NCBI GenBank assembly: GCA_963698405.1
Contig: CAVOQT010000010.1
Location: 186,001-250,000, forward strand
DNA from: SHZI01 sp963698405
Lineage (GTDB): Bacteria > Pseudomonadota > Gammaproteobacteria > Steroidobacterales > GCA-2729495
Direction of reading: 5' to 3'
DNA length: 64,000 nucleotides
Shown: positions 57,940-64,000 of the stretch, one piece after another
How the letters are laid out: every line of letters starts with the position of its first letter
Numbering within the stretch: position 1 is the stretch's first letter
Made by a program: the position numbers and the translations under genes
Notes under the pieces: generated by a model
Databases searched by the model: none
What the model was told of the DNA's origin: nothing
Seen by the model: the letters and a program-made list of their open reading frames with translations, nothing else

Positions 57940-59094
57940 TCACTCACCCATGCCGCGGATGATCAGGTTCGGCAGCAGCGCATCGTCCCAGTCCTGACGC
58001 AGCGGGCCGGTGGTGACGATCACCAGTTGCTTCGACGGCACGATGTACACGCGCTGGCCGCCGAAGCCATCGAAGTAGATGACGTCCGGTGCAGCGAAGG
58101 GCTCGGAGTGGAATGCAACTCGCCGATGACTTGCGGTTGTAGCGCCGTTCTTTCTCGATAGGTGGTGCCGAGCCAGGTGAGATAGCCGTAGTTCGGGTTC
58201 TGTGCGCTGGGCGTGACGATGTCCTGCATCCACTGTTCCGGCACGACCTGCATCTCGCCGACCCGGCCGTGATTCAGATGCAGCAGGCCGATGCGCAGCC
58301 AGGCGCGCGCCGTGGTGTCCAGGCAGCAGAAGGTGCGCGGCGTTCTGGTCGACTCCGTGTCGAGCAATACCTGTGCATCGTCGTCGCTGACATGACGCCA
58401 CAGGTTTTGTGACAGGTATTCCGCATAGCTGAGTCCGGACACCCGCTCCAGCAGGATGCCCAGCACTTCGGGATTGATGTTCGTGTAGTCGAACTGCGTA
58501 CCGGGCGGTGCGAGCACGCCCTGTTCGAAAGTGATCTGCTCCAGCTCGTCACCGATGGTCATGTCGATCACGGCCGGGAAGCCCGGAAAGTCGATGCCGC
58601 TGGACTGCTGCAGCATCTGCCGGATCGTGATGTGGCGGCGCTCGTCGCCGGCCCACTCCTCGATGTAGTTGGCTGCCGGATCATCGACCGAGCCGATCAG
58701 TCCCTGCTCGATTGCGATGCCGACCAGCATCGCCAGCACCGACTTGTGCATCGACTGTGTGGGCGCAATGGATTGCGCGTCGTGGTCCCCATAGTAGTGC
58801 TCAAGCTGCAGAGCACCGCCCTGCCAGACCAGCAGGGAATAGGCTTTGGTATCTGCAGCCGCCTGGATCGCCTGGTCGAGCACCGCAGCCGAAATCGTGC
58901 GCTCTGCCTCGCTGGCAACAACGCAGCGCCGGCACCGGACCGCCCCGGACCAGGTCGGTTGGCCCCTGACTGCCGCCAAAGGGCAGGCCAAGCAGTCGCG
59001 TGGTCATCACCGGCCGGGCGATAAACAGTGCCAGCAGGGCGAGGGCGATGAGCGCGAGCAGGCCGAGGGCGAGGCGTTTGAGGAGGCGCTTCAT
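57940..59094 (-). CDS. Serine hydrolase, beta-lactamase class C / penicillin-binding-protein-like
   Basis: About 383 residues. ATG 59094; an N-terminal membrane anchor (LALGLLALIALALLALFIA). The active-site Ser-Lys pair reads TQSMHKSV (S-x-x-K) and the tyrosine motif FDYTNINPEVLG (Y-x-N). Other family parts: MLQQSSGIDFPG, LERVSGLSYAEYL, GYLTWLGT, YFDGFGGQRVYIVPSKQLVIV. Breaks near 58930 and 58125. Such enzymes are esterases, peptidases or amidases acting in the periplasm. Could take part in product release or processing, but the opposite strand and ordinary family make a housekeeping role as likely. Confidence 0.85.
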
Positions 59095-59237
59095 GTGCGG
59101 TCCCGGCGTTGTGGTTGAGCGCTCTATTCTAGCGTGCACTGGCTTCAGTGCGTGGCTCCTGTTCCAGACATGATGGCATTGAGACCAGCTAACCACTCAC
59201 CAATCATTTATTGTAAAGAGGAGGGGCAGAAGCGCAT

Positions 59238-59840
59238 ATGTGGCGTCTTTACAAATGCACTTTTATATTGATCGGCTTGGGTCTGTTCGGCTGCGACCCT
59301 TCGCCGATAATTCTGCGGCCCCTGGGCATGAATAAAGTCGGCTACGTTCAGGTGGCCTTTGTCGATGAGGCACGCCATCGCCCGCTGGATGTTGGACTGT
59401 GGTATCCCGCCGCGGACAGCGCCAGCGAGGCTCCCATCATCTACGATCGCGGTTACCTTGGAGTCGCGGCTGAAGGAGGTCCGTACGAGTCTTCCACAAG
59501 CTCGCAGCCCCGAACCCGAAGAATCGGTAAAGGTTTGGCATCGTCCGGCTGATCTGTCATTTGTGTTGACGGAATTGCTGAATGATTCAACGTGGGGTGC
59601 GCGCATCGATGCAAAACTCATTGTGCTGCCGAGTGGTGGACACTTTGTATACATGTCCGAGTGCAGATGGACGGTCAAGGTAGTTGCTCGATTTGTGACT
59701 CCATTCGACGTATGCGGAAATCACGCTACGGTGGATCGCGGTCTCATCCGTCGCGAGGTGGCAGACGCAGCGAGCCGATTCTTTGGTGATGTGCTTGGAA
59801 AGCAAGAGGTCAATCGGGTTGGAGTTCCCGGGAATCAATG
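59238..59840 (+). pseudogene. Decayed dienelactone-hydrolase-like lipoprotein gene
   Basis: The first part has a lipoprotein signal (IGLGLFGC) and the family start GYVQVAFVDEARHRPLDVGLWYPA, then leaves the family at GVAAEGGPY. The second part, in another frame, has DLSFVLTELLNDSTWGARIDA and then jumps to the family end LPSGGHFVYMSECRW...VARFVTPFDVCG...FFGDVL. The regions with the oxyanion loop and nucleophile GxSxGG are gone, so at least two internal deletions and a frameshift have removed the active site. ATG 59238 follows GAGGAGGGG. Confidence 0.75.
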
Positions 59841-59917
59841 AGTGCTGCGTGTCTGGGTGCTCGTGCCACCAGTGCGGGAACTGGAATCCGTCGCAGTACA
59901 GCGAAGGTGGTTTGATG

Positions 59918-59974
59918 GAAGTTAGCCGATTTATAAGATCTTTATAAACCAGCTAACTTCGCTATAATTCCATC
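59918..59974 (+). promoter_or_regulatory. 43-base nested palindrome and leaderless promoter of the ATPase gene
   Basis: Outer arms GAAGTTAGC (59918-59926) and GCTAACTTC (59952-59960) and inner arms TTTATAA (59930-59936) and TTATAAA (59942-59948) are all perfect, with three bases between outer and inner on both sides and a five-base centre. A consensus -10 box TATAAT lies at 59963-59968, so transcription should begin at or next to ATG 59975, giving a leaderless mRNA. The palindrome would cover the -35 region, a typical operator position for strong repression. Confidence 0.65.
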
Positions 59975-61168
59975 ATGGATCCGATCAGCAATCCATTTGC
60001 CCCCGGCGCCGGCACTCCTCCCCCGGAGCTTGCTGGCCGTGATGAACTGCGGGAGACGGTGCGGGTGGCACTGGAGCGGGTCCGAAGGGGCCTGCCAACG
60101 AAAAGCATTCTCATGGTGGGCCTGCGCGGTGTCGGCAAGACCGTGCTCCTCGATCGCATGCGGGAAGATGCCGAGGCGGCCGGATTGCAGACCGTGCGCA
60201 TCGAAGCTCCTGAAGCGCGCTCCCTGCCCGCCATACTGGCGCCCCAGTTGCGGCAGGCATTGCTGCGCCTGTCCAGAACCGAGCGCGCCAGGACTCATGC
60301 CGAACGTGCCCTGCGCGGGCTGGTCGGATTCGCAAAGGCCTTGAAGCTGAAGTACCAGGATATCGAAGTGGGCTTCGATTTTGAGCCAGAGCCAGGGTTG
60401 GCTGATAACGGCGACCTCGAACATGACTTGCAGGCCCTGTTCGAAGTTGCAGGAATGGCGGCGAAAATGGCTGGTACCTCATTGGTTCTTTTCATCGATG
60501 AACTGCAGTATGTCGAGGAGGAACAGCTTGCGGCGTTGATCACCGCTCTGCATCGCACGGCACAGCGCCGTCTGCCCGTGGTGCTGGTCGGTGCCGGGCT
60601 GCCGCAACTCCGCGGCCAGATGGGTCGGGCCAAGTCTTATGCCGAGCGCCTGTTCGATTTTCCCGAGATAGGTCCGTTGCCAGAGACAGCTGCACGGAGG
60701 GCGATCGCCAAGCCTGCGGTGGATCAGGGCGTTGAGTTTGCACCGGATGCGCTGGCAAGCATTCTCAGGCAGGCCCAGGGTTATCCCTACTTTCTCCAGG
60801 AGTGGGGCAAGCACGCCTGGGATACTGCAGCGACCAGCCCGATCACGCGCTCGGATGTCGAGCGCGCCTCAGCTTCTGCAGTTGCTGCACTGGATGAGAG
60901 TTTCTTTCGCGTACGGTTTGACCGCCTCACGCCACTGGAAAAACGCTACCTTCGGGCTATGGCGGCGCTGGGGCCTGGCCCGCACCGGTCCGGAGATATT
61001 GCCGCTGTGCTTGGGCGGCCCGTGACATCGCTGGGGCCGACGCGAGGACAGTTAATCGCCAAAGGCATGATCTGGAGTCCCAATCACGGTGACACTGCAT
61101 TCACGGTTCCGCTTTTCGACCAGTTCATGGCCCGTGTCATGCCCGGCGAAGAGTGGAAGCACGACTGA
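59975..61168 (+). CDS. AAA-type ATP-binding protein with C-terminal winged-helix
   Basis: 397 residues. Begins MDPISNPFAPGAGTPPPELAGR; Walker A GLRGVGKT (49-56), Walker B LVLFIDELQ (170-178), sensor-like VVLVGAGLP, and a C-terminal part (about 300-390) with a winged-helix look (LTPLEKRYLRAMAALGPG, then VTSLGPTRGQLIAKGMI). This resembles ORC/Cdc6- and STAND-like ATPases that are widely scattered in bacteria. It stands alone behind its own palindromic operator and a -10 box with no space for a ribosome site. The role is unknown; DNA-binding regulator or defence-type protein are options. Confidence 0.85.
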   Translation: MDPISNPFAPGAGTPPPELAGRDELRETVRVALERVRRGLPTKSILMVGLRGVGKTVLLDRMREDAEAAGLQTVRIEAPEARSLPAILAPQLRQALLRLSRTERARTHAERALRGLVGFAKALKLKYQDIEVGFDFEPEPGLADNGDLEHDLQALFEVAGMAAKMAGTSLVLFIDELQYVEEEQLAALITALHRTAQRRLPVVLVGAGLPQLRGQMGRAKSYAERLFDFPEIGPLPETAARRAIAKPAVDQGVEFAPDALASILRQAQGYPYFLQEWGKHAWDTAATSPITRSDVERASASAVAALDESFFRVRFDRLTPLEKRYLRAMAALGPGPHRSGDIAAVLGRPVTSLGPTRGQLIAKGMIWSPNHGDTAFTVPLFDQFMARVMPGEEWKHD

Positions 61169-61171
61169 CCC

Positions 61172-61216
61172 TCACACCTGCACGCGGTTCCATGCATCCA
61201 GCGCCGTGATCTTGTA
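61172..61216 (-). repeat. Orphan copy of the sthA 3' end (45 bases)
   Basis: Minus-strand codons YKITALDAWNRVQV and stop, corresponding to the last 14 codons and stop of sthA (YKIAALDAWNRLRV, 62111-62155). 39 of 45 bases agree. The match extends exactly to the stop and breaks off just outside. A sorting-tail gene lies between the two copies. It looks like the junction of an insertion at the end of sthA. Confidence 0.8.
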
Positions 61217-61397
61217 AGAGTAAATGCTGCCGGAACATTTGATATGCATAAGTTACCGGTGTCGACGCGGCAGGCATCTGCGATGCACGCTGGTGTCAGC
61301 TTACCCTCAGACGCCTGCTTTACTTAAGCCCGTGTTCGCGCTCTTGACCGCCGACCCTCAAAAGGCGTCTACTTTTCTTGAAAAAAGGAGAGTGAGA

Positions 61398-62156
61398 ATG
61401 GCTCTTAAGTCATCAGTTCTGGCGGTATCTGTTCTTGCGCTAAGTGCGATGGGGTCGGTTCATGCCGCCATCGTTAGCACGTCAGTCTCGGCGAGCATGC
61501 AAATACTGGATCGAAATGATCCACGCCAGTTTGCCGATGTACAGGACAGCCAAATTGATGCAATTGCTGCGAGCGTGGATCTTGCCGCGGCAGGCACGCT
61601 CCATGTGCAGTCCAGTATGGCGTTCAGTAGCCTTGGCGCCGAATCAGCAGTATTTGATTTTCTGATAGGCATGCATGGCAATGGCTATACCGGGAGTGCC
61701 TATCTTGGTGCCTACGGAGATAACCGTGGAATCATTCGCTACTTTGCCGACGCACCCAGGACGGCGACTGCAGTCTACGACTATGTCATCTCCAACCCGG
61801 GCACGGATTCCTATGGCAATCTCCTTACTTTCGGGATGGGTCCCATATCCATCAATAACCCATCGCATAACTACGTATTGGACGATGGTATTGGTCCATA
61901 TCCGATCGCGGGGCACTACTACAGCGAGGAAACTTTCGACCTGCTCGCGGGTGACAACTATTTTCAAGTGACATTCGGCCCGAATGTCGCTGGCCCGGTC
62001 GGTTGGATTGATGGGCAATACGCCGGGACAGTCACGTTGAACTTTTCGGCCGTACCTGCACCCGCGGCGTTCTGGTTGTTTGGTTCAGGGCTTGTTGGCC
62101 TGCTTGGCTATCAAACCCGCAAACGGTTCCAGGCATCCAGCGCCGCGATCTTGTAG
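61398..62156 (+). CDS. PEP/VPLPA-CTERM exported protein, fourth copy, overlapping the sthA end
   Basis: 252 residues from ATG 61398, with AAGGAGAG seven bases upstream. Signal peptide (VLAVSVLALSAMGSVHA), beta-rich body with many Tyr, Asp and Gly, and C-terminal VPAPAAFWLFGSGLVGLLGYQTRKRF, a complete sorting tail. The last 11 residues (RFQASSAAIL region) are coded antisense to the last codons of sthA, with which it overlaps by 46 bases. The coding sequence has lower GC than sthA. The natural C-terminus probably ended at the basic cluster and was extended by joining to the sthA sequence. Confidence 0.83.
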   Translation: MALKSSVLAVSVLALSAMGSVHAAIVSTSVSASMQILDRNDPRQFADVQDSQIDAIAASVDLAAAGTLHVQSSMAFSSLGAESAVFDFLIGMHGNGYTGSAYLGAYGDNRGIIRYFADAPRTATAVYDYVISNPGTDSYGNLLTFGMGPISINNPSHNYVLDDGIGPYPIAGHYYSEETFDLLAGDNYFQVTFGPNVAGPVGWIDGQYAGTVTLNFSAVPAPAAFWLFGSGLVGLLGYQTRKRFQASSAAIL

Positions 62157-63499
62157 GCCTCGGCAAAGGTCGGGTAGTTGAATACCGCACCGACGAAGTA
62201 TTCGAGCGTGCCGTTGTGTGCGATGACGGCCTGGCCGATGTGGATGAGTTCGGTGGCGCCTTCGCCGACGATGTGGGCGCCGAGCAGGCGGTGGTCCTTG
62301 AGGCCGAACAGCAGTTTCAGCAGACCGTCCTGCACGCCCTGGATCTGGCCGCGGGCGGTTTCACGCAGGCGGGCTACACCGGTTTCGTAGGCGATGCCTT
62401 CCTTGCGCAGCTGTTGTTCGGTCTTGCCGACGATGCTGATCTCCGGCACGGCGTAGATGCCCACCGGGAAGTAGTCGGTGGCGGTTTCCGAAGACCCGCC
62501 GAAGGCGTGACAGGCGGCGAGTCGTCCCTGTTCGGCAGAGGTCGATGCCAGCGCCGGAAAACCGATCACGTCGCCGACGGCATAGATGTGCGGCACTTCG
62601 GTCTGGTACGTCGGTTGTACGCTCAGGCGACCGCGTGAATCTACCGGCACCCCGGCCTTTTCCAGGTCGAGGCCAGCGGTGGCACCGGTACGTCCGGCTG
62701 CTACCATCAGCAGGTCGCTGCGGATTCTCTTGCCGCTCTTCAGGTATGTGAGCACTGAACCGTCGGCGGCCTTTTCCACGCGCTCGACTTCTTCGCCCAG
62801 ACGCATCTGGATGCCCCGCGACATCAGGTCGTGACGGAATTCATCGACGATATCGGCGTCGACGAAATCGAGGATCGTGTCGCGGTTGTCGACCAGCGTG
62901 ATCTTTGCATCCAGCGCGCTGAAGATGGTGGCGTACTCGACGCCGATCACGCCGGCACCGATGACGGTCATTGAACGCGGTATTGCCTTGATCTGCAGCA
63001 GGCCGTCGCTGTCGATGATGGTCTCGTCATCGAAGGGGATGTTGTCCGGCCGGTGCGGGACAGTGCCGGTAGCGATGACGATGGTGTCGGCGCGGTAATC
63101 GGCGCTTTGCCCGTCGATGCTGGTGACATGCACCGTATTGCTGTCCAGAAAGCGCGCCATGCCGTGAATGATGCGTACACCGTTGCGCTGCAACTGATGC
63201 TCGATGATTTCGATTTCGTGTTGAACGGTGATGCTGAGGCGCTGAAACAGATCCTGCGCGGTGATGTCAGACTTGACCCGATGACTGCGCCCGTAGATGC
63301 CTCTTTCGCGCCAGCCGCACAGATACAGCACGGCTTCACGCAGTGATTTGCTGGGAATGGTGCCGGTATGTGCGGTGACGCCGCCGACGATCTCGCGGCG
63401 TTCGATGACGGCTGCCCGCTTGCCGAGCTTGGCTGCCTGAATCGCTGCACGCTGACCACCTGGTCCGCTGCCGATGACCAGTAGATCGAAGGTTTCCAT
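62111..63499 (-). CDS. sthA: Soluble pyridine nucleotide transhydrogenase SthA
   Basis: 462 residues. FAD site GSGPGGQRAAIQAAKLG (10-26), GTIPSKSLREAV, NAD site VIGAGVIGVEYATIF, C-terminal dimer domain with PEISIVGKTEQQLR and GEGATELIHIGQAVI. Where many flavoprotein disulfide reductases have CxxxxC, it reads GGVTAHTGTIPSKS, without cysteines, as fits a transhydrogenase. It balances NADH and NADPH in the cytoplasm. ATG 63499. Its last 45 bases are duplicated at 61172-61216. Confidence 0.93.
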   Translation of the reverse strand: METFDLLVIGSGPGGQRAAIQAAKLGKRAAVIERREIVGGVTAHTGTIPSKSLREAVLYLCGWRERGIYGRSHRVKSDITAQDLFQRLSITVQHEIEIIEHQLQRNGVRIIHGMARFLDSNTVHVTSIDGQSADYRADTIVIATGTVPHRPDNIPFDDETIIDSDGLLQIKAIPRSMTVIGAGVIGVEYATIFSALDAKITLVDNRDTILDFVDADIVDEFRHDLMSRGIQMRLGEEVERVEKAADGSVLTYLKSGKRIRSDLLMVAAGRTGATAGLDLEKAGVPVDSRGRLSVQPTYQTEVPHIYAVGDVIGFPALASTSAEQGRLAACHAFGGSSETATDYFPVGIYAVPEISIVGKTEQQLRKEGIAYETGVARLRETARGQIQGVQDGLLKLLFGLKDHRLLGAHIVGEGATELIHIGQAVIAHNGTLEYFVGAVFNYPTFAEAYKIAALDAWNRLRV

Positions 63500-63604
63500 G
63501 CGTCGCCTTTAAGGTTCTGTGTTCTCCGGTAGTCGGCCCGTGTAACTAAATCTTGAGCGCATGGTGGGCTGAGCGTGACGTGGGTCTCGGTTGGCTGCTG
63601 CTGG

Positions 63605-64000
63605 CTACCAGTCGACCTGCTGGTAGGTGGTAGCAGATGCCGACTCGGACTGCTGGCCGCTCACCGGGTTGATAGCAACGGTGTAGAGCGCGCCATTGAA
63701 CGCCACGATCGGCTGGTCGCTGCTGATATAGAGACATCCCTGGCCAATCTTGTCGGTGGTATCGGCTGGACTCGACAGGTGACTGGTGAATTGCCCCGGC
63801 GCAAGCTGGAAGCTGTCCAGCCGCCACACCGGACCAACTCCGCAGGCGCCCTTGTAGTGAGTTACGGTGACTGTTGCCAACGGCAGCGTTTCGCTGCGCC
63901 TTTTCTGTCGCGCCGGGTTCAGAACATAGCCACCGGTGTAGACGCCGCCAAATTCCGGTCCGCCAAAGGGCACACTGTGCTCCCAGTACGACACCCAGCG
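63605..64000 (-). CDS. Unknown exported or surface protein (partial, 5' end outside)
   Basis: The last 131 codons of a gene that enters from the right edge (RWVSYWEHSVPFGGPEF...). Rich in Gly, Ser, Thr, with short strands and two isolated cysteines (GACGVG, GQGCLY); the sequence GLYISSDQPIVAF-like segment recalls surface proteins. It ends ATTYQQVDW, stop TAG 63605-63607. No family recognised. 105 bases separate it from sthA. Confidence 0.6.
   Translation of the reverse strand, partial: RWVSYWEHSVPFGGPEFGGVYTGGYVLNPARQKRRSETLPLATVTVTHYKGACGVGPVWRLDSFQLAPGQFTSHLSSPADTTDKIGQGCLYISSDQPIVAFNGALYTVAINPVSGQQSESASATTYQQVDW

Noticed and set aside
59918..59960. The palindrome as an end of a transposable element
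   Set aside because: No second copy was found after the ATPase gene and the position over the promoter fits an operator better.
1..64000. CRISPR arrays, rRNA, tRNA and complete insertion sequences
   Set aside because: No regular spaced repeats, no cloverleaf or rRNA-like stretches and no transposase motifs were noticed on either strand.

Overview
The window looks like a chromosomal segment of a gammaproteobacterium with high GC. It carries MSHA-type pilus genes, rdgC, slyX, arfB, sthA, an iron-sulfur (class I) fumarase, an OmpA with paralogue, and a QueD very close to the E. coli type. Exported proteins with VPxPA (PEP/VPLPA-CTERM) sorting tails fit an exopolysaccharide-producing environmental or marine member. 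No rRNA, tRNA, CRISPR array, integrase or complete insertion sequence was seen.

Layout. 1-6.4 kb: pilus (MSHA-like) operon on the minus strand: secretin, TPR protein, ATPase, platform protein and a partial fifth gene. 6.6-8.3 kb: two related outer-membrane barrel proteins, one with an OmpA domain. 8.4-16.5 kb: chorismate-lyase-like protein, PQQ dehydrogenase, two tandem coiled-coil membrane proteins, two luciferase-like (F420-type) oxidoreductases, fumarase, thioesterase. 16.7-23.5 kb: beta-helix lipoprotein, DUF47/Pit phosphate pair, three sorting-tail exported proteins and gene scraps. 23.6-30.5 kb: small unknown protein, second PQQ dehydrogenase, arfB, membrane proteins, cold-shock protein, slyX, rdgC. 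30.4-36.0 kb (minus): coenzyme F420 synthesis operon npdG-cofE-cofD-cofC-fbiC. 36.2-56.0 kb (plus, divergent from it): queD, a CDA-fold deaminase, a methyltransferase, two nonribosomal peptide synthetases and folE. 56-59 kb: dihaem cytochrome c, EamA transporter, serine hydrolase. 59-64 kb: dead hydrolase, AAA ATPase with a palindromic operator, sorting-tail protein, sthA and an edge fragment.

The most interesting system is the 36.2-56.0 kb cluster. FolE and QueD together make 6-carboxy-tetrahydropterin. A deaminase and two methyltransferases (one free, one of PRMT type built into the first adenylation domain) could turn this into a methylated lumazine or pterin acid, and the first adenylation domain lacks the aspartate that normally holds an amino group. 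I therefore propose a bacterial pterin/lumazine-capped peptide. The F420 operon sharing the same intergenic region could supply a reducing cofactor.

Data quality changes sharply. Genes at 1-26.6 kb and 59.9-64 kb are intact, whereas those between about 26.9 and 59 kb contain many single-base indels, up to one every few hundred bases in the synthetase genes. Domain motifs survive on either side of each break, so I treat these as probable sequence errors and give whole-gene spans; internal reading frames there must be restored before use.
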